Assembly: GCA_002077045.2 (NCBI GenBank)
Contig: KZ111154.1
Location: 124,001 to 188,000 of the forward strand
DNA: 64,000 nucleotides
Direction of reading: 5' to 3'
DNA from: Rachicladosporium sp. CCFEE 5018
Lineage: Eukaryota > Ascomycota > Dothideomycetes > Cladosporiales > Cladosporiaceae
Shown here: in pieces, positions 43,201 through 51,827 of the stretch
Layout of the letters: each line of letters begins with the position of its first letter
Position numbering within the stretch: the first letter of the stretch is position 1
The notes under the pieces: generated by a model
The model's input: the letters and a program-made list of their open reading frames with translations, nothing else
What the model was told of the DNA's origin: nothing
Databases searched by the model: none
Position numbers and translations under genes: made by a program

Positions 43201-43539
43201 GTTCCGCCCGAACACAAAGCCCAGGTGCGGCCGCACGACTTTGGCAGAGAAACGCAGTGCCAGATCCATGGCCTGAGCTGTACTGTCGTTCCCTAGTATG
43301 AACGTCTCTTGCTCCTCCAACACGCTCTGGCTGACCCCATCGTCGTAGTCGTCGAAGCTGCGCGTCTGCAGCACATTCTGCGGACATCGCAGTGCGGTGT
43401 GCGCTACAATCTTGAACGCTGCCGGCGAGCATGGATGGAGAATGCAGAGCAAATCTGAGACATCCTCATGGGCAAGACCAGAGTTCGTGAGGCCTTGTCG
43501 TCGCGGGTCTTGCGTTGGCTGTGTGGCTTCATCGTCCAT
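40246..43539 (-). CDS. RAD53: Rad53/CHK2-family checkpoint kinase
   Basis: Nuclear Ser/Thr kinase that transmits DNA-damage and replication-stress signals. Single exon, 1097 aa. FHA1 (about 85-200) has FGRNATVCDIVV, RVSNVHFRI and DLSTNGTVVDD. The kinase domain (about 265-560) has the Gly loop VGQIGKGAFATVY, the Lys in YAAKELEKRR, catalytic HRDIKPDNIL near 393, DFGLSK near 416, and an activation segment ending CGTLLYCAPEV. A Ser/Gln-rich linker follows. A degenerate second FHA (about 905-1010) contains HWGRALNNTHVY and YYGRIYTGDVIEILKES. Two FHA domains flanking the kinase match yeast Rad53 and Neurospora MUS-59 rather than single-FHA Chk2. The N-terminus has SQ/TQ sites (EATQPTQDP) suited to ATM/ATR-type phosphorylation. 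Confidence 0.92.
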   Translation of the reverse strand: MDDEATQPTQDPRRQGLTNSGLAHEDVSDLLCILHPCSPAAFKIVAHTALRCPQNVLQTRSFDDYDDGVSQSVLEEQETFILGNDSTAQAMDLALRFSAKVVRPHLGFVFGRNATVCDIVVDTDTIKRVSNVHFRIFINESGSLMLEDLSTNGTVVDDVVLRSKDQARAQTRMLTPGSIIQILSPKAEEVVKFIVRIPNREGHEQEHQSKLIAYVHNMALAVARAQDVAPNDVARRLRPANETHHSGPQKMGLTNKHFGMHWSGGEKYNVVGQIGKGAFATVYQIATKNDGQLYAAKELEKRRFMKNGVLDRKVNNEMQIMKAIQHENVVQYVEYQDVGHHLYIIMEFVPCGDLQQYLHRSPGPPEPIPEDLGRKMSAQVFDALDYLHKKKITHRDIKPDNILIADLDPDNFTIKLSDFGLSKIVKDNEDTFLKTFCGTLLYCAPEVFPHYDAHVAGNKKRPHWNRNAPTNRFHSYSQSVDIWSYGAVLWFSLCVKPPFEGVADNTGKGMFDKIMMTPLDPADLTKQGVSDYVVALLMEMLNTDPAVRPTPAYCLSHPWFGDERIVVEGALDFADGLAVIDEEHELELAEQPDMSQLSIGEEEDDQVSEVSLHSGDIQFFDPRQSKRFKSEAFAYRDREGPLIGSSLEVLFDHIPIMDQAAPAAVASAMPAQPKLFGEISQSALDSSSVFGNRQHPALDSMESRSSSSGGSHHSAHLAHDDGAVASASLMGAESMVRDLHMDSPNHSGSSPGGDVNEPTTPVQEIEQNTPNEITPRPAQPKAFSPVRPTPQRVFSRQIQMEFPPSIFYDSSDPNTHNLEYASRASGHDFLVQPRYLVSSKSLDEVKPEDVRPEQISYLEGASASSETTQEDVAEDTSPPLPQSQFRKPPPRLGKLVPLPGSFYTEPLILTTQEAHWGRALNNTHVYPHREDVRVAKRAMIFKWHAPPPKPANKLPNPIDSTDPDAWTKLPNLHCMLSTESRTGLRVNGIPLHRPEADGTYYYGRIYTGDVIEILKESKGKPGLSFVVELHQGEGKAGRPVGEETFKEIRADAGKGAGEEGKQFSREIAAFGGHAGSAKTEKREVFGEPFKLAKTEMV

Positions 43540-44674
43540 CGCCGCGAGCTGCTCGCCGTTTGGAGGATGTAGTCAAGGGTCGCAGTAGGTGAGATGTCTC
43601 GGAGGCGCACATGCGGGATGCCTTGTCCAGGCAACCGGTGCCTTCGCTTCGCAACACAATGTTATTTGTATGTCACATGAAAGACCAGCTGCATGTGCCA
43701 GAACGCTAGTGCAAATGGGCCACCCAAATTGTCCCTCTCAACCACGTTCAACAAGCGTTTCCCTGCACAGAACCAACACTTTCCGTAGACTCCAGGTCCT
43801 GGTCGACGCGGCTTTCCCACGCCGCTGCTCGTTTGCCTTCTCCGCCTCTACGCCGACCGGGCCTCACACCCTGCGAACAAAGGGGAGGGTGAGGATGATC
43901 TCGGTGGAGGAATGAAGTGGGGTTACGAGACTTTGGATAGCGACACGCTCGTGCAAAGACTCCGTTTCGACCAGCGACGCGCACTCCTCACTCCAACACC
44001 GTGACATCGACCCCCTCCACGTCGCCAGAGGAACATTGTCGTTCCAAAGTTCGGAGTTCGCTGACTCAGGTGGGCCACGCCAAGCAATTATGCCTGCACG
44101 TTGGCTTCCAATCGAACGCGTCGAAGCGCAGGCCATCGCAACACACCATTGCGTGGGAGCTAGCTCCTCGATTGAACTCGGCGACGGCTCTCTGGCTGGA
44201 ATACGACATCACGGAGCCGACATAGTCATCATCACGTTCATCCGTGCCCACTTCCCTGCGGTAAAGAGGACATCAAGTTACATATGTTTCAATGAAGAGA
44301 CTCCTCGGACAACCACGCAGGCTATACTAACATGGACGCACTGTAAGAAAAGCACGCAGGATCACCCTGCAGCCGCCAGGAATAGTCGAATCTGCTCGAG
44401 TCGAAATCGCCCGGACGAGTTTAAGGACCCTACACGCATATGGTAACTGATTGATGGAACCTGAGACGTTCCTCGTAGATACACGTAGTATTTCCGGCGA
44501 GAAATTTTCGCATCACTATTGTAAGCACCTGATGTAGTCCTGAGCGCTGCGCGGACTTTCCAGGTAGCCCATTGTACCTCGTTTCCTTGCATACATTTTA
44601 TCGTGTCATGATCGTCATCTTGTCGCTATGTTGGAATCGCTACACCCATCGCAGCGATTGCAGCCAGGTTGTTT
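43540..44674. other. Upstream region of RAD53
   Basis: About 1.1 kb with the RAD53 promoter and the 3' end of the next minus-strand gene. No supported gene, RNA or repeat. Confidence 0.4.
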
Positions 44675-46294
44675 CTACCTCAGCCCCAGCACTCGGCTAA
44701 GCCTCTTGATGCCCTTACCCTCAACTTTGGCACTTGCCCGGCTCTCACGCCCGCCACTCATTTCCTCCAGTTCTCCCTCAATCTCCCAAGGCATCACCTC
44801 GCTCATTCTGACAACACCGCCTAGGCCCAAGCGTTGCTTCGGGGGCATGTGCCACTGCGCAGACATCACACTCGGTACTGTCGAAGGTGCTATCGACGGG
44901 GCGATGATGGATGGCGCTATGATAGATGGAGCAACGGTGGAAGCACCTCCGCTGGAGCTGGCCGATGAGGTAGTGGGCGGCCGAAAAGTAGTAACGGCCG
45001 GGTGTGCAGGTTGGAAAGTGTCCGAGGATACAGCAGTGGACGGACGTGTCGTGTCACTCGGTGCGTACAATGGCGTTGCGGGAAGCTCCGCAATCGGGGT
45101 CGGTGATGGCGACCGGGGTGGAGAGTGTGGTGAGAAGCGATGATATGGTCTCGAGGAGTCTGTCGTTGGCGAGAGTGGCGTGGGTGGTGCGACGTTCTGT
45201 AAAGGCCAATTGCGAATCGAGCCTGCTCTGGACCCAGTCCCCGGTGTATGTATCTTCAGCCGCGGATGTGGAGTATTTAAGGAGTCATTGTCCGTATCAC
45301 TGTACCAGAATGTGGCGTTCCCGTCGCAAGTCATAGCGTGAGGTTGTAGATCCAGTGCAGAATAGATTCTCCCATCATGAGCAGGCGGTGTTAATGGGGA
45401 AGGCTCTGCAGAGGTACTAAGATACAGTGCCGCTCCGAGGTCTTCCAGCTCAGGCAAATCGGGAAGATCAAGGTCTGAGCCGCGTATCACCTTCCTCACC
45501 TCTGGCGGCTCGGGCGTTGGTGGGTGAAGAAATGTATGCACGCCATTCTTGGTCGTCTGATCTCGCAGCGCGGGATGTACAGCCGTCAGTGGACTCCTAG
45601 GTTGCGCCGTAACCCTCGAGTTCTCGACCATGTTTTGAACGGAGGCATTACGAGATCTTGGTGGCGTACCCAGTGACGATGGCCTAGACGACAATGACCC
45701 AAATGGTCGCCGCGTAGACTGTGTACCATCGGAAGAGGTGTTGTTACTTCGATATGACGAGCTCTTTGTCGCTATGGTGTGTTGCGAGAAGGTCGATTCG
45801 ATCTTGCTGCTTCGCTTCCGCTGTGTTGCAGTTGTACTTGCTGGCTCGGGCAGGCCATCCCACTTGCTGTTCACCTTGGGAACATAGTCTGGCAGCTTCT
45901 GAGTTGATATCCCACTACGTGTGCTAGGAGGCTTCGTTCCTGCCTTAACGGCTGCTGCTTTCTTCTGTTGCTCAGCATACTGCTGCAGTGCAAGTGTTGA
46001 GGGCTCTTTCAAGGTGAGAAAGCCTAGTACGCCGCTCTTTCTCTTTGCCGGCGACTGTTTCCTGCTAGAGAACCCTGATTGTGTGGTTGAGATGCTGGCA
46101 TTCCTTGCTCGTTGTCCCGATGTACGAGACTCATCGGTTCGTGCGGTTCGTGGGCGTGATGTGGTTGTTTCGCCAGTCGAAGGCCGGTTGTCGAATGCAT
46201 TGATGTTGCCGGTCTGACTTGTACTTGATGATGGTGCATTGTTGACAGCCAGCTTTGGCACACGTGCTATTGTCGACGTGAAACCGACAGACAT
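44675..46294 (-). CDS. Uncharacterised Ser/Thr/Pro-rich protein
   Basis: Single-exon 539-aa protein, family not named. It is nearly all low complexity (Ser, Thr, Pro, Arg). Features: a more ordered patch SGVLGFLTLKEPSTLALQQY (about 87-106) followed by DYVPKVNSKWDGLPEP, which looks like the conserved core; an acidic helix DLDLPDLPELEDLGAALYL (about 275-293); a short APSI repeat (APSIIAPSIIAPSIAPS); and a C-terminal ordered tail with MPPKQRLGLGGVVRMSEVMP and WEIEGELEEM. The conserved core suggests a real fungal family of unknown role, perhaps a signalling or polarity adaptor. Two CACGTG sites (46508-46513, 46519-46524) lie about 215 bp upstream. Confidence 0.7.
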   Translation of the reverse strand: MSVGFTSTIARVPKLAVNNAPSSSTSQTGNINAFDNRPSTGETTTSRPRTARTDESRTSGQRARNASISTTQSGFSSRKQSPAKRKSGVLGFLTLKEPSTLALQQYAEQQKKAAAVKAGTKPPSTRSGISTQKLPDYVPKVNSKWDGLPEPASTTATQRKRSSKIESTFSQHTIATKSSSYRSNNTSSDGTQSTRRPFGSLSSRPSSLGTPPRSRNASVQNMVENSRVTAQPRSPLTAVHPALRDQTTKNGVHTFLHPPTPEPPEVRKVIRGSDLDLPDLPELEDLGAALYLSTSAEPSPLTPPAHDGRIYSALDLQPHAMTCDGNATFWYSDTDNDSLNTPHPRLKIHTPGTGSRAGSIRNWPLQNVAPPTPLSPTTDSSRPYHRFSPHSPPRSPSPTPIAELPATPLYAPSDTTRPSTAVSSDTFQPAHPAVTTFRPPTTSSASSSGGASTVAPSIIAPSIIAPSIAPSTVPSVMSAQWHMPPKQRLGLGGVVRMSEVMPWEIEGELEEMSGGRESRASAKVEGKGIKRLSRVLGLR

Positions 46295-47316
46295 CGCGCT
46301 GATCAGTCAGGTGGATAGGCCGAGGCCCGTGGAGATCCCAATCCTTCCGAGATGGATGAACAGTGCTCACACTGTTGTCCCCACGGGGAGCAAGAGTGCA
46401 AGTCTCTCCTCTGGACTGCTCACAGCCCGAAGCGTCGAATCGAATGAGGCGAAACAACAAGTATCGAGAGGTCAAAACTCCTACCGTCGATCTCTCAATG
46501 CAAGTTCCACGTGCCCTACACGTGTTGACGAGCGGGGATGCTTGAACTTAGTCCGATCTGGTGGAGTATTCACGACTCTTCAGGCTCATCGCGAGGCGCC
46601 GCCATTGCTCGCCTCGAAGCCGCAACCGTCGAGCTGCAGCGGCGCGAAGACCTCCCGCCCAGTCGGCGTCCTGGAATTCATCTCTCTGCTGCATGTGTGG
46701 CTTGCATACGGTCGCGCTCTCCGAACCGTTGATGCCCGTGATCCGGATGCACGATCTCCACACAGCAGCCAGATGTGCGTCCCGCCATGGCACACTTAGC
46801 GGCCAGCAGCAGGGACCTCGCGTGAAGTGGATCGCGTCTTCTGGAACAGTGTGCTGCTGAGAGCGGATACCTCTTGACATATGTGATCTGTAGCTTCGTC
46901 AGACATGGCGGCTCTGGTGGTGCCGGGTTACGACCATTGCGGCACCGCAGGATCCCGGCGGGTTTTCATCACAGTCTAGAAGGGTGTCATCCCTGCAGCA
47001 ATCTGCACGGGCCGAAGGTCGAGACTCGGGTATCTTCGCCTGTTCATGATTTTCTTGTCAAGCGCACGAAAAGTCTCGGGAATCATGGGGACTTAGTAAA
47101 AGTGAGGTCGACGAAACGATCTTGCTGCATTGGAACGCCATGTGTACCTGCAGCGCCGGCGGAAGCGGGTCGCTGCAGTGCAACACAGATGTATCGTATC
47201 CCGAGTCGAGAGCGTTCTATTGCTGAATACATACTCCAGTGGCTGCGACCTGATTCAATTGCGTCGCTTTCGAACGTTTCCATGATTCGTGATCTTTAAT
47301 CTTAGCTCTCGGTGGC
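46295..47316. other. Gene-free kilobase with paired E-boxes
   Basis: Contains the promoter of the 539-aa gene and the 3' side of the P450. Two CACGTG palindromes at 46508-46513 and 46519-46524 are spaced 11 bp centre to centre, about one helical turn. No coding sequence is supported. Confidence 0.45.
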
Positions 47317-49226
47317 CTACTCCACCTCTTTGTTGAACCTCACTCTCGTCCCATCAGCCGGCCACATCGTCAACTCAATCCCTTTCTTCATCTTGCTCAT
47401 CTCCTCCCGATCGACAGGTTCCACACCTGTAAACTCCCAGCATAGCCTCACAAGCAAATACCCAGCCTCTGTGAGCGCGAACTGTTGCCCGATACAGATC
47501 CTGGGGCCCCCGAGGAAGGGTAACCATTGCCAAGCTGGGATTCTCTGTTCCCAGCGCTCAGGCTTGAACTCCAGAGCATCCTCACCATAGAGATCTTTGC
47601 GACGTTGCATCAGGTAGACGCTGAAGACGATCGTCTGACCCTTCTGCACAGCAACGGGAGACTTCCCATCAGGTCCACCTCCTGTGGCGAGCGTAGAGTT
47701 GCGGGCTACACACCGGGAGTTGATTGGTACCGTTGGATGTAGACGAAGTACTTCCTGCAGCACGTGCTGAAGGTAGCGGCACCCCTTGAGTTGCGAGAAG
47801 GTAGGCTGTTTGCCCTTGGGAAATTCTCGTAGCACGATATCGCGGAGCTTTGCATAGATCTCTGGATGCATGGCGAGTTCGGCTACAGTCCAGGCTAGGA
47901 GCGAGGCAGTGGTGTCGCGACCCGCGGCGAGAATGGCTAGCGTCTGTCCGGACAACTCCTCACGATCCTTCGTTTGCGTCACTAGAGAGGCGAGTAGGCT
48001 GTTCTTCTTCTCGTCACCCAGCTTCCCCTCGGCTGCAAGATCGAGGGCTTTGACCACGAAGCTATCAGTGAATTTCCAGATGCGCTTGAGGGCTTTGCGG
48101 AACTTAAAGCTATCGGCGACCCAGTAAAAGGACTGCAGGCGGAGGCGCATGATCGTTGTGTCATTGGCCACCTGCATGGCTTCCACAAACTCGCGTGAGC
48201 CTGGCACGTTGGTGGGCCATGGCTCACCACGTTTTGCACGGATCGCAGCCCGCTGGGACTCGACCGACTCACCGAAGAGGAAGTCGGTGGCTGTATCTAT
48301 CGTGAAGTTGTACAGTAACTGCAGCATTGGCGTATCGGCCGTCCAGCCCGTCGAGTCGGCAGGCCCAATGGCTTCAAGGAGAGCATCACATGCTCGATCG
48401 GTACTCTGCAAGTCGTTGATGTTCTCCCGATTGAAGTGCGGGCGGAACAGACTGCGAGAGTGCTCCCAAAAGCTATGCAGTCTTGTGAGCTGGTGTCGAT
48501 ACTAACAGTGTCGGCTTGAAAACTTACGCTCCATCGCTCGTGAAAATTGACTTCCCCAATAGTGGATAGAAGATGTTAGCGCGTAGCTGCGGAGCATCAG
48601 ATGTCAGTGAACGCCTTGCTTACACCGGGCAGTGTAGAACAGTACTTTGCCTGTCTCGAAATCCTGCATAGTCAGAAGTCAGCTCTGTACACTGCTGGGG
48701 GCTGAAGCGGGGCCATCTTACATTGAACTTCGTCGCAAACATGTGTTGCAGATTGGCAGGCTCATCTGTAGGTCTATCAGCTCGATTGCACGCTTGCCAT
48801 CGCGTACATCGCTAGCTCACTTGTCGAGACCAACACAGAGCCATCGAAGACCTGCATTTTCAGTCAGTAGTGCACAACTTGCAAGGCCGAAACGAGAGGT
48901 GTACGGTCTTCTTCACGGTATGGTGATCCTTGAAGTCTTCCGCGATGATGTCGTCTATAATATCCTCGCCGGTCGTCTTCATCGCACTGTAGGTCGTCAG
49001 TCGCGTCACTGCAACCCGAGATGTGTGGCCATGCATACAAGATGCGCCTCAAGGTCGCAATGCCGTATGGGAAGGGCCCGGAGACATCTGGCGCATCCAG
49101 ACAGCCATTTTGCTTCGCGAATCGCTTGAAGCGGTAGCTCGTGATGATGTTGTTGACAAGTAGATAGAGGAACACAGCATTGAAAGCGAGTAAGAACCCA
49201 TAGGTGGTGATCGAAAAGGTTGCCAT
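47317..49226 (-). CDS. Cytochrome P450, CYP52-like
   Basis: Membrane-bound haem monooxygenase of the fungal alkane/fatty-acid omega-hydroxylase type. Model: complement(join(47317..48472, 48528..48586, 48646..48663, 48722..48765, 48821..48851, 48905..48986, 49039..49226)), 525 aa, all phases consistent. N-terminal anchor TYGFLLAFNAVFLYLLVNNI. Then FYPLLGKSIFTSDGAFWEHS, assembled across exons 6-7. I-helix AGRDTTASLLAW (about 322), K-helix EVLRLHP (ExxR), FKPERW, and haem-binding FLGGPRICIGQQFA with Cys about 467. The 18-nt exon 48646-48663 (DFETGK) is needed to join KFN to LRANIF in frame. Six introns contrast with the mostly intronless neighbours. Likely ER-located, hydroxylating fatty acids or alkanes; the substrate is inferred from family only. 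Confidence 0.9.
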
Positions 49227-49844
49227 GACTGAGTAGCACTGAGTAGCTTCCTCCAGATCTGACTCCGCCGTCAAGTACTCACGGGCATAGGCTGCACAAC
49301 TTCTAGCGAGATCAGAGAACGTGTAGAATATAGTCGGTCTTGGAGTGCAGTTGATAACAGCAGGCCACCGCTCCTACAGCGGCAGCGGCTGAGAGACCAG
49401 GATCTAGAGCGGATGTGGCTACGAACGCGAGATCAGGGGGTCATGGGAGCTATGCTATGATACCTGTTCGTAGCATGAACACCACGAGATCTATGCAGTC
49501 TGGTCAAAGTAAGGACCGGGAAGTATAGTGCACCATGGCAGGCTACGGCAGCCTTGAGAGGAAGTGAAGGTCTAGTGCGATGAACGATCCGAGACGTTGC
49601 GCCACTGCTGTCTACGGCCGTGACAGGTGCAAAGCCGAGGCGATGTGATACGCAGGATTCCTCGCGTAATACATGTGCCGTCGCGACGATGGTGGGTAGC
49701 ATGGTCACCAGGTCAGTATCGAGGCTAAGAAGGCACCATTGCCGTGATGATGAGGCAGGATCGATGGGCTTGATTATTGACTAAATGGGTATCACAGTGC
49801 AACGCTTCAAGTCCACTCGCTTTGGGCTGCTAAAGCTCCGCTCA
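49227..49844. other. Upstream region of the P450
   Basis: About 620 bp containing the P450 promoter and the 3' end of the acyltransferase gene. No other feature was recognised. Confidence 0.4.
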
Positions 49845-51280
49845 TCACTTCAATTCGGCCTTTAAGTGGGACGATGATGGTTCCCAGCTCTGGCCTTGCT
49901 CAAGCTTCTTCCTCAGTGCCTCAAGTCGCTGCCCCTTCTCCACCCAACGATGCTCCAACCACCTTGCGAGCTCTTCGTTCGTCTGTGGTAACGTGCTCAG
50001 TTCGTGTCGTTCGACGTGAACATAGAAAGTCCAATCTCTCCCCATATTCGGCGACAATAGCGTCTGCCAGAAAGCTGGCGGTTTCTGAAAGTCCTTCCCG
50101 TGAGCATATGCTATTGTGATATCATACACAGCCTTGACATGCGGCGCCTGACGTAGCTGCTGCACGCACGCGATGAATCCTTTGGTTCGCGGGAAGAGAA
50201 GATGCTTTGGCATGATCTTGCCATGTGCCTTGGCCCAGGCTGCACCCTCGACGTGCTTCTCTAGTGTATACCTGGTGGCCTCACTGTAGGCGATAAGCCC
50301 TGTGAAATGGTCAGTCTCGTGAATGCCCATGGCTCGAGCAACTTCGCAGGAGACGGGACATACATATAGGCCAATGCTTCCTGATAGCACCATAGAACAC
50401 TCGGTCCATCTCNNNNNNNNNNNNNNNNNNNNNNNNNNNNNNNNNNNNNNNNNNNNNNNNNNNNNNNNNNNNNNNNNNNNNNNNNNNNNNNNNNNNNNNN
50501 NNNNNNNNNNNNGGCGCCTGACGTAGCTGCTGCACGCACGCGATGAATCCTTTGGTTCGCGGGAAGAGAAGATGCTTTGGCATGATCTTGCCATGTGCCT
50601 TGGCCCAGGCTGCACCCTCGACGTGCTTCTCTAGTGTATACCTGGTGGCCTCACTGTAGGCGATAAGCCCTGTGAAATGGTCAGTCTCGTGAATGCCCAT
50701 GGCTCGAGCAACTTCGCAGGAGACGGGACATACATATAGGCCAATGCTTCCTGATAGCACCATAGAACACTCGGTCCATCTCCGCCTTGTCGTGCGTCCA
50801 CTCACGACTGACAAGCGGCATTCCCATAGCCCACAAACCCCAGCCCAAGCCTGGCACCCATCTCAATTGACTTTTCGCAAACCATCGACATCGTGACAGC
50901 ATGCCAGACCGGATGGCCAGCTCCTGTATCGAGTACACGTCGGTCCACTCAACATGATTAGAGACCACGATCGCGCTTTCTCCGGCAGGCAGCGGGTCGC
51001 CATCGACTATGACTTTTGCTCCATTGACATCAATGAACAGCTTTTGCAAGCCCAGCCAAACGGATTCCGCGATGACCGATGCCCAGTCGTACGCTCGATC
51101 AGGCCATAGCGCTGTGAATGGCAAGAGCAGAGACAGTGCGACATCAGCAAGCCAGAGATGCGACAGCCAAACCACAAGGAATCCAGTGCTTCTTATTGTG
51201 AGGAGCGAACATCTAGAGAGATCGTAGAGTTGCTCAGATCCAGAGATGATAAGGTCGATACCGGCGCCTAACCGGGACAT
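49845..51280 (-). CDS. Acyltransferase (PlsC/LCLAT-like), split by an assembly gap
   Basis: Lysophospholipid/lysophosphatidate acyltransferase family, an ER membrane enzyme adding acyl chains to glycerophospholipids. The 270 bp at 50143-50412 and 50513-50782 are identical and flank 100 Ns. Collapsing them gives complement(join(49845..50299, 50734..51280)), 333 aa in one frame. Visible parts: hydrophobic segment FLVVWLSHLWLADVALSLLL; catalytic H-x4-D in VVSNHVEWTDVYSIQ; WFAKSQLRWVPGLGWGLWAM; and the glycerophosphate-site analogue of EGTR as WLIAYSEATRYT. The latter is formed when the intron (GTATGT...TTCACAG) joins HWPI to WLIAY. Then KHLLFPRTKGF. The presence of Ala in SEATR instead of Gly is unusual. 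The second copy of the exon-2 start (50513-50669) is almost surely artefactual. Confidence 0.82.
50143..50412. repeat. 270-bp sequence, left copy of duplicated contig end
   Basis: Identical base for base, as far as I can compare, to 50513-50782 (offset 370). It abuts a run of 100 Ns. The most likely cause is two overlapping contig ends joined by a fixed-size scaffold gap without merging. Confidence 0.9.
50413..50512. other. Scaffold gap (100 Ns)
   Basis: Exactly 100 unknown bases, the conventional size for a gap of unknown length. It lies inside the acyltransferase gene. Confidence 0.99.
50513..50782. repeat. 270-bp sequence, right copy of duplicated contig end
   Basis: Second copy of 50143-50412, starting GGCGCCTGACG and ending CGGTCCATCTC. 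It carries part of the acyltransferase intron and exon 2. See the left copy for interpretation. Confidence 0.9.
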
Positions 51281-51827
51281 GGTGTTTGTGTTTTTGCTTG
51301 GCCAGCTGCACGACCAGCCGTTGAACAGGGCATGTGCTTTTGGAAAAACGCCGGAGGTGTTTCTGTGGGCCTAGACTGGGGCGCGGCTACGCGGTTTATA
51401 ATTCCACAACGCTTGTGGGCGGGGTGCGGTCTAATAATGTCGATACAGTATCATGAAGCCGTTGCAAGATCATCCGAAGCTTATCGTTATTCGATGGCTC
51501 AGTGACGCCCACGATCAACATATACCGGTCTATATTCCAGTCTGTTCATCGTTTTCATGCTGGCCGTCTTACCAGCTCGCCGCCTACTCGATTGTCTCAC
51601 CCAGGGCGGGTGGCACAGTCCACGAGATAGGGAACTCGAGGCGCTAGCAATACGCGTATCCTGCAATATACGCGGAGCCGATGCCAACATGCAGACGTCA
51701 AAGTCGTATCTCACGACCAGGGAGGCTGTAAGTGACAGTAATTCGTACAAATTCAATACAATCGAGAGGACGGCATGTTCCCTTCTACGTCGAATGGTCC
51801 TTCGCGATACCGCAAACGCACTAAGTA
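51281..51827. promoter_or_regulatory. Divergent promoter region
   Basis: About 550 bp between the diverging acyltransferase and the three-module protein gene. No clear motif was assigned. Confidence 0.35.

Noticed and set aside
50143..50782. A true tandem duplication of part of the acyltransferase gene
   Set aside because: The copies are identical and separated by exactly 100 Ns, and collapsing them restores a single correct frame, so an assembly overlap is far more likely.
47317..51280. Secondary-metabolite gene cluster around the P450
   Set aside because: No polyketide, peptide or terpene synthase, cluster transporter or Zn2Cys6 regulator lies nearby, and the flanking genes are housekeeping or unknown.
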